Source: an uncultured Methanocorpusculum sp. (GTDB lineage Archaea > Halobacteriota > Methanomicrobia > Methanomicrobiales > Methanocorpusculaceae). From it: 64,000 nucleotides of DNA. The translations under genes and the position numbers were made by a program. The stretch lies in contig NZ_OY764081.1 in NCBI RefSeq assembly GCF_963667985.1, positions 682,001 through 746,000 of the forward strand, given 5' to 3'. Below, in pieces: positions 54,233 to 63,227 of this stretch (the first letter of the stretch is position 1; each line of letters begins with the position of its first letter). The notes under the pieces are model-generated. The model had not been told where the DNA came from. It made no database searches and saw nothing but the letters and a program-made list of their open reading frames with translations.

Positions 54233-55203
54233 TTATTCAGCGAGTCTTTCACCAAACGCCCGTGCCCGTGCAAGCTGTGCTTCCGTGACCTCGTCTGCGT
54301 TGTGGAGCCCGCCGAAAAATTCCGGTGCCAGGATATCTGCACCGCAGCTGACAAACGCTTTGGTCAGGTGTTCGGCCGCGATCGGATAATGTGTTTCGTC
54401 GGTAAAACCCTGAGTGATGAGGGCTGCCGCCTTCTTTCCTTTCTTAAGTTTGGAACCGGCGGGACCGAGGAATCCATACATCCGGTCAACGAAGCATTTG
54501 CTTTGTCCGGTTATATCGCCGAAAAAACCGGCGATCCAAGCAGGATCACATCCGCCTCATTGAGTTTGGCGTAAAGGTCGGACATGTCGTCCTTTAAGCA
54601 GCAGAACTTGGTCTGGTCTTTTTTGCATTCATTACAGCCCAGACATCCTTTGAAGTTCAGCTTTGCAATGTTGATATATTCGACCGCTGCACCTTTTTCC
54701 ATCGCAGCTTCGAGAGCCGCTTCGATCAGTTTTTTTGTACCCATCTTGAGCATATTTTCCCGCAGATTCCCAAACATGAGCGATCTGGATGCGATAACGT
54801 AATCATGGAGACCCGCTTCCTGAGGCGTTACGTTTTCCCATCGTTTGCGGATCTCGGAAATGGGTGGAGCCTGCATGTGCTGCCGGTAATGTTCCATGGC
54901 CTCACCCATGGGAATCGAAGGCTCTATTGTCGTGACCCTGCATCCGGCACTGGCTAGAGGGACGGCGAGTGTGCCTGGTCCGGCACCAATGTCGAGGACG
55001 GTTGATCCAGGAGGGATATGCATCGATGCGATATTATCCTCGATTCGGCCGCCTTTTTTATTGAGAAGATGTTTGACGAATCGGTCGACATTCTCCTGAT
55101 TCGACCAGAAACTGTCTTCCGTATCTCCCGGGCTGAGTTTTCCTTCGAGGGCACGTGTATAGGTTTCATCCCAAAGTTGACAGTAGTCGGGTAGTTCCAT
55201 CAT
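54233..55203 (-). pseudogene. Methyltransferase-flavoprotein chimera with frameshift
   Basis: Residues 1-155 or so match the SAM methyltransferase at 37.6 kb (STVLDIGAGPGTLAVPLASAG, YVIASRSLMFGNLRENMLKM). After MLKM the sequence turns into the middle of an NADPH-dependent FMN/iron-sulfur flavoprotein (KLIEAALEAAMEKGAAVEYI, FKGCLGCNECKKDQTKFCCLKDDM). It stops at SPVFSAI because of a one-base loss in a T run at about 54523-54528; restoring it gives FGDITGQSKCFVDRMYGFLGPAGSKL, continuing to 54233. So an internal deletion fused two adjacent genes and a frameshift followed. Confidence 0.8.
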
Positions 55204-55324
55204 GGAGAATATAATTTACATTCGAAAATTATAAACTGCTATTAATTATCACCAGGAAGATAGAAAATAACAACAGTCGAAACTCTTTGGAAAAAGTTAC
55301 ATTCGAACCGTTATGTTCTAAAAA

Positions 55325-55350
55325 AAAGATGTGCCTGAATATTCAGGCAA
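55325..55350 (-). terminator. Terminator of ectB
   Basis: TGCCTGAATATTCAGGCA is a perfect 9-bp dyad overlapping the ectB stop, followed on the minus strand by CATCTTTTTTTT. It is a clean hairpin plus U-tract. Confidence 0.75.
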
Positions 55351-56683
55351 ATAATTTGGTAGTATCCTGATCATCGCTGGTTGTCTGGGAAGCAACCACT
55401 GCCGTGATGACCTGAGTTACTGCATTCCGCACGATCTCGAGACCCTGCATCAGTGTAGCATCATCTGTCGTTAATGCCGGCATCAGCTTTACAACCGAGT
55501 CCTCTCTGCCCGAAAGCTCAAGAATGAGCCGGTTCTCAAAGCACAGCTGTCTGATCTGGTGGGCAGTCCCTGCCGGATATGCCCCGCAGTCGATACCCCA
55601 CATCAGTCCAAGACCGCGGAAGGTCAGACCCGGATCGATGAGCGGCAGGTTTGCAGCCAGATAGTCCTGGATGATCTTGCCTTTCCGTACGGTTTCGTCA
55701 AGGACATTCTCCTTAAGCATGAACTCGAGAGCCGCCTTTCCTGCAACGAACGAGAGCTGGAAGCCTCTGAACGTTCCGTTGTGTTCGCCGGGTGCAAGAA
55801 CATCGTATTCAGGCTTAACGAGAGCGATCGAGCACGGCATACCGATGCCGCCGATGGATTTTGCCATGACGACGATATCGGGAGAGATGCCGCCGCGTTC
55901 GAACGAGAAGAACGTTCCCGTTTTGCCGCATCCGGTCTGGATCTCGTCAAGAATCAGCAGCATATCATGTTTGTCGCACAGGGCACGGATGTCTCTGAGC
56001 CACTGATCGGATACGATATTGATACCGCCTTCTCCCTGGACCGATTCGACAATAATGGCCGCCGGTTTGTCAACACCGCTGTGATCATCGCTTAAGATCA
56101 TATCGATGTATTCGATCGTGTCCAGATTCTTCATCATCGACGGATGAGGAACATGCGTTGCATTGCCGAGAGTCACACCACAGGCTTCCCGTGCAGATCT
56201 CTCCGTCGTCAGGGCCAGGGCTCCAAGAGTCATGCCATGGAACCCGCCCATCAATGCCAATACGTTGGATCTGCCTTTTGCCTTGCGGGCGATTTTCAGT
56301 GCAGCTTCAACAGCGTTGGTTCCGGTCGGTCCCGGAAACAGGATCTTGTAATTGAGACCACGCGGGATCAGAATATTCTTCTGCATGAACTGAATGAACT
56401 CGCCCTTGGCAATGGAATACATATCCAGCCCATGGACTAATCCGTCATTCTGCAGATACTCGATTACTTTCCCCTTGATATAGTTATTATTATGACCATA
56501 ATTACAGCTGCCCGCCCCGCAAAGGAAATCGATATACTCGATTCCATTCTGATCAATCAGTAAAGAGCCTTTGGCTTTTGAGAAAATAACCGGATATTTC
56601 CGACAATACGACCGCACGTTACTTTCGAACTCTTCGAATACGGCTGTTTCCATCAAGACGTCATTTGTGTTTTCAAGACCCAT
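55343..56683 (-). CDS. ectB: Diaminobutyrate-2-oxoglutarate transaminase (EctB-like)
   Basis: From the ATG at 56683, which has an AAGGAG ribosome-binding site, the product is about 446 residues and begins MGLENTNDVLMETAVFEEFE. It is a class III PLP aminotransferase with GAGSCNYGHNN, FPGPTGTNAVEAALKIARKAKGR, ILDEIQTGCGKTG and the PLP lysine in VVMAKSIGGIGMPCSIALV, close to EctB. EctB makes 2,4-diaminobutyrate for ectoine, but ectA and ectC are not here. A PLP decarboxylase gene lies upstream on the same strand. Confidence 0.85.
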   Translation of the reverse strand: MGLENTNDVLMETAVFEEFESNVRSYCRKYPVIFSKAKGSLLIDQNGIEYIDFLCGAGSCNYGHNNNYIKGKVIEYLQNDGLVHGLDMYSIAKGEFIQFMQKNILIPRGLNYKILFPGPTGTNAVEAALKIARKAKGRSNVLALMGGFHGMTLGALALTTERSAREACGVTLGNATHVPHPSMMKNLDTIEYIDMILSDDHSGVDKPAAIIVESVQGEGGINIVSDQWLRDIRALCDKHDMLLILDEIQTGCGKTGTFFSFERGGISPDIVVMAKSIGGIGMPCSIALVKPEYDVLAPGEHNGTFRGFQLSFVAGKAALEFMLKENVLDETVRKGKIIQDYLAANLPLIDPGLTFRGLGLMWGIDCGAYPAGTAHQIRQLCFENRLILELSGREDSVVKLMPALTTDDATLMQGLEIVRNAVTQVITAVVASQTTSDDQDTTKLFA

Positions 56684-56896
56684 AGACCACACTCCTTTTT
56701 TTAGATAGTATGAATGTACAGGAAATCTAGCCCCGCACACCGGGCGGCTCTGAGATTACTTTACATAGTTGCCCCCTCCTAGGCTTAAAGGTGTCCCTCG
56801 AAAAAGAATGGCGTATGGCCTGATTTATGGACTTTGGGACGATATACACAGAGTTCAAAAAAAACCCCTGCATGCCCGGATTTTCCATTCATGACA

Positions 56897-56938
56897 CGGG
56901 GGGGGTTGAATAGTTTTCGGGTGTTTGGGGTAGGGGGG
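56897..56938 (+). other. G-tract cluster between ectB and decarboxylase genes
   Basis: Runs of 8, 3, 4 and 6 consecutive G occur within 42 bases, separated by 13, 5 and 2 bases. The pattern could fold as a G-quadruplex on the plus strand. The rest of the 56.74-57.0 kb gap shows no gene I can support. Confidence 0.45.
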
Positions 56939-57005
56939 TTTTGTAAAAATACAGGGGCGCATTCACGCGCACGCTCACAGAAAAAAGTGCAGGGCAGGAC
57001 GCCGG

Positions 57006-58457
57006 TCACGAAGTTTTGCGGCCGACGATGATTTCGCCCTGATCGTTGATGCCGATGACCTTTTCGCCTGCGTCTCTCAGCCGTTTGATGTAAAGAATCA
57101 CTTCTTCGGTGAGTTCTTCGCCGGGGCAGATGAAGGGGATTCCCGGCGGATACGGGATGATCGATGAGGCACAGATCCTTCCGGCTCCTTCAAGCAGCGG
57201 GATACGTTCTTTGTCCTGCGGGACGGGGAACAGCCGGAGTTTTTCTTTGAGAACGGCAGTGACGGAGGATTTTGCAGGCGAAGGGGCCAAAGCACCGCAG
57301 CATTCGCTGATCTCTTTCAAAGCTTCGATCAGCCGTTTACTGTCGTTAAGGGAATTTCCGATCCCCGTCATGCACATGAGGATCGGGCCGGTGGTAAGTT
57401 CTGCAAAGATCCCACGTTCCATTAAGAGTTCTTCGAGCCGGGCACCATCGACCCCAACGGCACTCATGTCGAGGTTGATTTTTGTAATATCCATTCTGAT
57501 GCCGGCATTTGTATCCAGGGGACTGCCGATGACCCGAAGGCCTTTGACGGTCGGTGCCTCCCGATAGAAATGCATGAGGCTCCCATGCCACTCGGTCATG
57601 AGGGTCGTTTGGTGTTCTTTCAGGATCGCGGCATTTATGTCGAGCGAGCCCATGAGAAGATACGACGGGCTGGTGGATTCCAGCATCTGGAGTTTGTCTT
57701 CAAGGACGTAATGATCGACCCGGTCGGAGTTGAGATTGAGCACGGCACTTTGCGTAAAAGAGGCAAGGGTCTTGTGGATGGAGTTGACGACGATATCGGC
57801 TCCCTGCTCCTCGGCGGATTCGGGCATGTCGGCGAAGCCTGCGTTACGGAAGAATTTGAGGTGGGCACCATGTGCCTGGTCGACGATGAGAATCTTGCCT
57901 CGTTTGTGGACGACCTCGGCGATAGCCCGGATGTCGGAGCAGATTCCGTAATAGTTGGGAGAGGGAAGAATTACCGCCTCGGCTTCGGGATTTTCGGCAA
58001 GACACCGTTCGATCTCGTCAGCCGTGATCCCGCCGGAGATGCCGTATTCATCGATGATTTCCGGGTAGGCATAGACCGGCTGGATGTCGGCAAGAACGAG
58101 GGAGTTGAATATCGCCTTATGGGAGTTTCTGGCCATGACGAGTTTTTTGCCTTTGGGAACCGAGGCCATGATGGCTGCTATGACGCCGCAGCTTGTACCG
58201 TTGATGAGGAGATACGAGCGCTGTACATCGTAGAGTCGGGCATATTCCTCCTGAGCGGCTTTGAGGATTCCTTCTGTCTGGAAAAGGTTGTCGGCACCGG
58301 GGATCTCGGTTATGTCGCAGTCCATCATCCTCTGGAGAAAATCGTCGTAACCGAATCGCCGGTAAATCGCGGAGCCTTTGTGCCCCGGCATATGAAAAGA
58401 GACCGTTTTTTTCTCTGCATGTTCCGTCAAAAAAGTAATGATCGATGGTGTACTCAT
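57006..58457 (-). CDS. Orn/Lys/Arg decarboxylase family PLP enzyme
   Basis: From the ATG at 58457 (AAGGAAA upstream) the product is 483 residues. It has the family entry VSFHMPGHKGSAIYR, DITEIPGADNLFQTEG, INGTSCGVIAAIMA, ILIVDQAHGAHL and the PLP lysine in VVNSIHKTLASFTQSAVLNL. It decarboxylates a basic amino acid, or possibly diaminobutyrate given the downstream EctB homologue. It belongs to the fold-I branch without an N-terminal wing domain, as in B. subtilis SpeA/YaaO. Confidence 0.9.
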   Translation of the reverse strand: MSTPSIITFLTEHAEKKTVSFHMPGHKGSAIYRRFGYDDFLQRMMDCDITEIPGADNLFQTEGILKAAQEEYARLYDVQRSYLLINGTSCGVIAAIMASVPKGKKLVMARNSHKAIFNSLVLADIQPVYAYPEIIDEYGISGGITADEIERCLAENPEAEAVILPSPNYYGICSDIRAIAEVVHKRGKILIVDQAHGAHLKFFRNAGFADMPESAEEQGADIVVNSIHKTLASFTQSAVLNLNSDRVDHYVLEDKLQMLESTSPSYLLMGSLDINAAILKEHQTTLMTEWHGSLMHFYREAPTVKGLRVIGSPLDTNAGIRMDITKINLDMSAVGVDGARLEELLMERGIFAELTTGPILMCMTGIGNSLNDSKRLIEALKEISECCGALAPSPAKSSVTAVLKEKLRLFPVPQDKERIPLLEGAGRICASSIIPYPPGIPFICPGEELTEEVILYIKRLRDAGEKVIGINDQGEIIVGRKTS

Positions 58458-58504
58458 GATATTTCCTTGCGGTACAACGTACACCGGCTGGCGAATTATA
58501 TTTT

Positions 58505-58575
58505 TTGGGATGCGGGCTGGCCCGCAGGGGCGGCCTCAGCGGAGCAAGTCGATAGACTTGCGACCAAAGCTTGAG
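58505..58575. repeat. Hairpin modules upstream of the decarboxylase gene
   Basis: TGCGGGC-TG-GCCCGCA (58511-58526) and GCAAGTC-GATA-GACTTGC (58544-58561) repeat the modules of the 22.9-23.1 kb cluster, with the same linking GGCGGCCTCAGCGGA. Confidence 0.75.
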
Positions 58576-58689
58576 CACGTCAAACAGACGTGTGAACCGG
58601 CGTGGAGCGTCCCCGGTGGGAATATCCAAAGGTTTTTGGATTTAGAATAAAGAGAATCTCTTTTTTGTTGAGTGTACTCTGACTTCGTG

Positions 58690-58950
58690 TAAGGTATTCT
58701 TTGGAACTATGAGAAATCCCACCGCGAATAATCGCGAATAAACGCGAATCGCATTTTTCCAGTTTCGCCCTCTTGACCTTCGGTCGCGTCCCTACGCTCC
58801 GCCTTATCGGCTCCGCGTGGCCGGGACGGCGAAACGACGAGGACAAGAAGACAGCGTAAGGAAAATGCGATTCGCGGAGATTCGCGATTATTCGCGGTGG
58901 GATTTCTCATGTGTCCACACTAAACAAATTCCCTCACGATGAATAATTTC
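58690..58950. repeat. Inverted-repeat element C
   Basis: The left arm (about 58706-58770) and right arm (about 58862-58920) are inverted copies containing ATGAGAAATCCCACCGCGAA, TAATCGCGAAT and GCGAATCGCATTTT. The right end continues GTGTCCACAC as in elements A and B. The interior (58771-58860) carries a GTTTCGCC / GGCGAAAC dyad. There is no open frame of note. Confidence 0.75.
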
Positions 58951-59008
58951 CCGCATTACCGCAGACCATTTTATTTTGATTCTGGAAGGTATCTTCTAAT
59001 TACTAATC

Positions 59009-59045
59009 AATTACTAATTTATGTAAATTTAGTAATTGGCCAATT
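59009..59045. other. Overlapping AT-rich dyads
   Basis: AATTACTAATTT faces AAATTTAGTAATT around ATGT, and the end overlaps the perfect palindrome AATTGGCCAATT. It lies 230 bases before the membrane-protein gene and might be a regulator site. Nothing else is visible between 58.95 and 59.25 kb. Confidence 0.4.
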
Positions 59046-59278
59046 CTGATTCCTATATTCATGTGATCTCTAACAGGTGAACGGATCCTGGCAAATAGTA
59101 TTATGCCTGTTTGAGATTAAGAGAAGAATATGTCTGAAAAATTATTGTCTTCCCATGATAAAAATACAAAATTTACCAGAAATAAAAATGGAATGAGTTC
59201 TAACGTCCTGGATAATGCACGAATCTACGGGGTGGTTTCTGTAGGGTGCACGGAAACACACGTATGTGGGGTGAGAGA

Positions 59279-60004
59279 ATGAATTTCTCATGGCATCCCC
59301 AGGTGCCACGATCCGAGGATGCATTAACAGAACTTCAGTATGAGATCTACCTGGAGAGATATCATAATATTTGTCATGAGATCACTGCTATTAGAACAAA
59401 AACGGCGATTATAATGGGAGTTATTGGTGTGGTTTTTACAATAATTCTTTCTCTTTATGCGAATTATTCAGATGATCTGGCTTTTGACCCAGATATTATA
59501 TGGATATTTGGTGCTCTATTCCTAGTTCTTTTTTTGAACTACTTTCTACTTTATTTTTATGTTCACATAGTGGATCTGGCTGATTATCTGAATAAAACCA
59601 CTCTAAGTAATCTCGATTCAGGTGATACTAAGAGACCTGATTACTACTCAATGAAAACCCTTCGAAGCCAGATACTTTCTGATTTGAACAAAAAATTCGA
59701 TGAATATTTTATGAAATATAAATTCTACAAAGATATATCAGGTGTTATGGATTTCATGTTTATTTTATTATTTGGGATAGGTGGGGTTGCCCTTATAAAT
59801 ATTTTTCTGGGTTCTCCTATAACGAATTGGATATATGTGTTATTTATGATCTCATCTCTGTTACTACTTGCCGGATGTGGGACTATCACAATTATATTAC
59901 TATTAGGAAAGTGGTGTATGGATAATATATTCAACCTTCGAGCGATTGGATTATACATATTTTCTCTAGTTTTTATTGTGTTACTACTGAGAATTATTGG
60001 TTAA
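59279..60004 (+). CDS. Uncharacterised four-helix membrane protein, AT-rich
   Basis: The product (241 residues from the ATG at 59279, with GGTGAG just upstream; an alternative ATG is 59246) has two paired hydrophobic helices near residues 50-100 and two more near 160-235, separated by a charged cytoplasmic segment with NLDSGDTKRPDYYSMKTLRSQILSDLNKKFDEYF. No family is recognised. The base composition is more AT-rich than its neighbours, consistent with acquisition from elsewhere. Confidence 0.7.
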   Translation: MNFSWHPQVPRSEDALTELQYEIYLERYHNICHEITAIRTKTAIIMGVIGVVFTIILSLYANYSDDLAFDPDIIWIFGALFLVLFLNYFLLYFYVHIVDLADYLNKTTLSNLDSGDTKRPDYYSMKTLRSQILSDLNKKFDEYFMKYKFYKDISGVMDFMFILLFGIGGVALINIFLGSPITNWIYVLFMISSLLLLAGCGTITIILLLGKWCMDNIFNLRAIGLYIFSLVFIVLLLRIIG

Positions 60005-60082
60005 AAATATTTACAGACAGGCCTTTTACTCATCTGATCAAATAAAAAACAAACGATATATTACATAAAAAAAAGAAAACAC

Positions 60083-60102
60083 GGGGTGAATCTCTTCACC
60101 CC
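60083..60102 (+). terminator. Hairpin after the membrane-protein gene
   Basis: GGGGTGAA-TCTC-TTCACCCC is a perfect 8-bp stem, located 80 bases after the stop. It may terminate transcription from either side. Confidence 0.5.
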
Positions 60103-60129
60103 GCCTTAACGTTCCTGCTGATCGCAAGT

Positions 60130-60181
60130 TCGCAAATCAGAGATTTGCTCAGCTGAGGGACCTAAAGGTCCCCGCTTCCTC
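60130..60181. repeat. Hairpin-module pair
   Basis: GCAAATC-AGA-GATTTGC (60132-60148) followed by GGGACC-TAAA-GGTCCC (60157-60172) and CCGCTTCC repeats the module order seen inverted at 22.92-22.97 kb and again at 23.86-23.91 kb. Confidence 0.75.
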
Positions 60182-60271
60182 AACAAGCTTCCCAAAAAGC
60201 ATAATGAGAAACCCGAGGGACACAAGGATCAGCTTCCTAAGCCGGCGGGAGATCTGCATCTCCGCCTCCCG

Positions 60272-60842
60272 TTAGTTCAGGGCGGATATCGTATCTGCCC
60301 AGGCATCGACCGCTGCAAGGGTGGCGTCGTCGGCATAGCCGGAGACGGTCATCGAATCGCGGTTCAGGCTGATCTGGAAAGTATCGGTCCCAAGCTTTGC
60401 GGAAATGCGGACGTTCCAGGTCGCTTCGGTACCGATCTCGGAGGTCTCTGCCGTACTGCTGTTCCCGAATGCGGTCTTGAGATCCGCACTGCCGGTAAGG
60501 GCGGTGATTGCCGCGGCATACTCAGCACGGGTATATGCCGTGACCTGAACCTTGACGTTCATCTCGGAAGTGTTCGGATCGAAGTAGCCGACATAGGTCT
60601 TGTAGGTCTCCTTCCCAAGCTCCACTTCGGCAAGGCCGAGAGGATTTGTCTCGCGTGAGTTCGGAGAGGGTGAGCCCCTGTTCCTGTGCTGCGATCTCGA
60701 GTCCCTGTCGTGAGAAAGTGGGGATCTTTACGGACAGCGAGTCAGGGAATCTGACGCGGCTCGAGTTGATCGCAGTGTTTAATCTGATTGTCGTTACATT
60801 TTTGAAATCTTCGATTTCTGTCATTTTCATTAATGTGTTCAT
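60272..60842 (-). pseudogene. Frameshifted uncharacterised protein
   Basis: The N-terminal frame (MNTLMKMTEIEDFKNVTTIR, later FSRQGLEIAAQEQGLTLSELTR) changes frame near 60650 into one that reads NPLGLAEVELGKETYKTYVG and ends LDA..WADTISALN-like (DATLAAVDAWADTISALN). Adding one base at the junction gives a continuous protein of about 190 residues. It is not recognised. Both halves have the codon pattern of real coding sequence. Confidence 0.65.
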
Positions 60843-61205
60843 GGTTAATTCAAGTTTACCCCTGGCGGGTATCCGTACAATTTTTCAGACCAAACGAGGG
60901 GCCTGAGTTCCGTTGTGTCGCGAACCTGGGGTTCGTGATCAGTTCGGAGAGGAAGAAATTTTCAGGTTGGCCCGTGGGCAGAGGAGGACGACTTATGTGG
61001 CTGCGAACCGTACCCTAAAATAGCTAACCATCCCGCAGGACTCGTATGCCGGACCGCACTGATTCTTTTTTCCTATACGAACTTGTCTCATTTTTTGTTG
61101 GTTTTGAGGTTATTTGAAGGTATGTTTTCACGTAATACGTGGTAATGCGGGTTTTTATAGGAGGAGCGGGTTGGTTAGGTATGTTGGATTTTTTTGGGAG
61201 GTACA

Positions 61206-61380
61206 ATGCATCACACGAAATACACGAAATACAAACTAAATCACGAAATACATTGAATAGGCGGGGCGGGGATACAAATGGTTACCTCCCCCGTCCCCCA
61301 CACAAAATTTTCTAAAACGCAAATCAAAGATTTGCTCGGCTGAGTTCGTCCGCTTTCAGCGTCCAACCCGCCAACGAAAT
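61206..61380. repeat. ACACGAAATAC short repeats and a hairpin module
   Basis: CACGAAATACACGAAATAC and later copies of CGAAATAC recur between 61211 and 61382, with GCAAATC-AAA-GATTTGC at 61319-61335. I see no gene between 60.86 and 61.77 kb; a short frame around 61.67-61.79 kb may be a remnant. Confidence 0.6.
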
Positions 61381-61776
61381 ACACGAAAAGGGGGACAGGG
61401 GCGGAGAGCGGGAGATATTGATGCTAAAGTTCTGGAGGGGTAAGGTCAGATTTTCGTTTGGAGGTCTGGAGATCCCGGTATTTTTCATTTTTTTGTACAC
61501 TATCTCCCTGATTGAGAGTGGGTTTTTTCCGCTTTCCCGGGGCATTATCGCACCGCGCGGTTTGGGATTTATATTACGCTAAATCCCAGGTTGTTTATGT
61601 GTTCGAGGATTCCTGGATCAGAGGTAAGATATGATGAGTGATCTTCCGCCGCTTGCAGCGTCTGATAGAGGAAACAACGGATCTGACCACCAAGATGCGG
61701 CTCCTAGATCGGGAGACCGACGGGGTGCTGACGGAGGGAGATACTGGTGACTTGGGAAGAGAGGTCTGTTTGAAGT

Positions 61777-62052
61777 ATGAAAGAAGAACGAAATGATGAT
61801 CAGATCCTTGTACGCCTTCCGTCGGAGATGAAATCCAGGATGGAAACGGCAGCTAAGGTTGAAGGAATGACGACGCAGGAGTGGATCAGGGGAGCTATGC
61901 AGAGCAGGCTTGGTCTTGTGAATGTATGTCCGGAGTGTTCTTTTGTGAATGCGGCGAGGGCGAAGTTCTGCAGTGAGTGCGGCACGTCTTTGATCGAGAG
62001 TCGGCGGGCGATCTACCGGGAGTGGCTGGTTTCATTGATCCGGGAGAAGTAA
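61777..62052 (+). CDS. Ribbon-helix-helix plus zinc-ribbon small protein
   Basis: The 91-residue product combines an Arc/MetJ-type segment (DQILVRLPSEMKSRMETAAKVEGMTTQEWIRGAM, residues 7-41) with a four-cysteine ribbon (CPECSFVNAARAKFCSECG, residues 51-69). The first half should dimerise and bind DNA. Placed 87 bases before a methyltransferase gene, it may be a transcriptional controller of the restriction-modification genes; this is inference. Confidence 0.7.
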   Translation: MKEERNDDQILVRLPSEMKSRMETAAKVEGMTTQEWIRGAMQSRLGLVNVCPECSFVNAARAKFCSECGTSLIESRRAIYREWLVSLIREK

Positions 62053-62138
62053 TTCAATGTGTTCCAATACCTATAATCACAACTTATTCAATGTATGCAA
62101 TGTAAACATAACATCGACAATCCCTAAGGTCATTCCCA

Positions 62139-63227
62139 ATGAGTAATAAAACAACATTCCGGTTAGGTGAATTATTTTGTGGACCGGGTGGATTAGCCTA
62201 CGGTGCTATCCATGCATCCATAGAGAATCCGAAATATAAAATCGTTCATCAATGGGCAAATGATTATGATGAGGATACCTGCAAAACGTATCAATACAAC
62301 ATCTGCAGTGATAAACCTGTATCAGTAATATGTCATGATGTAAGAACTTTGGACATCAGTAAACTAGCTCCAATTGATGCTTTTGCGTTTGGTTTTCCGT
62401 GCAATGATTTTTCAGTGGTAGGTGAACAGAAGGGATTTGATGGGACATTTGGCCCCTTGTATCAATACGGCGTAAATGTTCTTCATACGTATCACCCTCA
62501 ATGGTTCCTTGCTGAGAATGTTGGAGGAATAAGAAATGCAAATGATGGAGGAGCCCTCACAAAAATCCTCCATGATCTAAAAAATGAAGGGTATAGAGTC
62601 TATCCGCACTTATATAAATTTGAGGAATATGGAATCCCGCAAGCACGTCACAGAATTATTATTATCGGGATCCGAAATGATTTACCCTATGAATTCAGAC
62701 CGCCAAGTCCTGAATCCTACAAAGAAATCAACACAACAGCGAGAAATGCCCTTGAATGCCCTCCCATTCCAAAAGATGCAGCAAACAATGAATTGACAAG
62801 ACAGTCTTCAGTCGTAGTTGAACGTTTGAAACACATTAAACCGGGAGAGAATGCATTTACTGCTGACCTTCCAAAAGAATTACAGCTTAATGTGAAAAAC
62901 GCCAAACTAAGCCATATCTATAAACGTCTTGATCCAGACAAACCAGCATACACAGTTACCGGTTCCGGTGGAGGAGGGACACATGTTTATCATTATGCAG
63001 AACCTAGAGCATTAACAAACAGAGAACGTGCCAGACTCCAGACATTTCCTGATACATATATATTTCATGGATCGAAAGAATCAGTCCGAAAACAGATTGG
63101 TATGGCCGTTCCCTGCAGAGGAGCTCAAATCATCTTTGAAGCAGTTCTGAGAACATTCGCAGGAATAGCCTATGACAGTATTCCATGTAATATTAATGTG
63201 GATAAATTAATACAAAATATATCATGA
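62139..63227 (+). CDS. DNA (cytosine-5) methyltransferase
   Basis: The 362-residue enzyme has motif I LGELFCGPGGLAYGA, motif IV FGFPCNDFSVVGEQKG with catalytic Cys88, motif VI FLAENVGGI with Glu126, motif VIII IPQARHRIIIIG, and motifs IX-X RERARLQTFPDTYIFHG and RKQIGMAVP. The target-recognition region is about residues 190-280. It protects DNA against the endonuclease encoded next; its stop overlaps that start (ATGA). Confidence 0.95.
   Translation: MSNKTTFRLGELFCGPGGLAYGAIHASIENPKYKIVHQWANDYDEDTCKTYQYNICSDKPVSVICHDVRTLDISKLAPIDAFAFGFPCNDFSVVGEQKGFDGTFGPLYQYGVNVLHTYHPQWFLAENVGGIRNANDGGALTKILHDLKNEGYRVYPHLYKFEEYGIPQARHRIIIIGIRNDLPYEFRPPSPESYKEINTTARNALECPPIPKDAANNELTRQSSVVVERLKHIKPGENAFTADLPKELQLNVKNAKLSHIYKRLDPDKPAYTVTGSGGGGTHVYHYAEPRALTNRERARLQTFPDTYIFHGSKESVRKQIGMAVPCRGAQIIFEAVLRTFAGIAYDSIPCNINVDKLIQNIS

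Noticed and set aside
56785..57009. A 74-residue minus-strand frame between ectB and the decarboxylase gene
   Set aside because: It runs through the G-tracts and has Phe/Pro/Cys-rich low-complexity content without a ribosome-binding site; it looks like chance.
61633..61790. Possible small gene upstream of the RHH-zinc-ribbon protein
   Set aside because: Frames starting at 61633 or 61711 are short and end without conserved features; at most a remnant.
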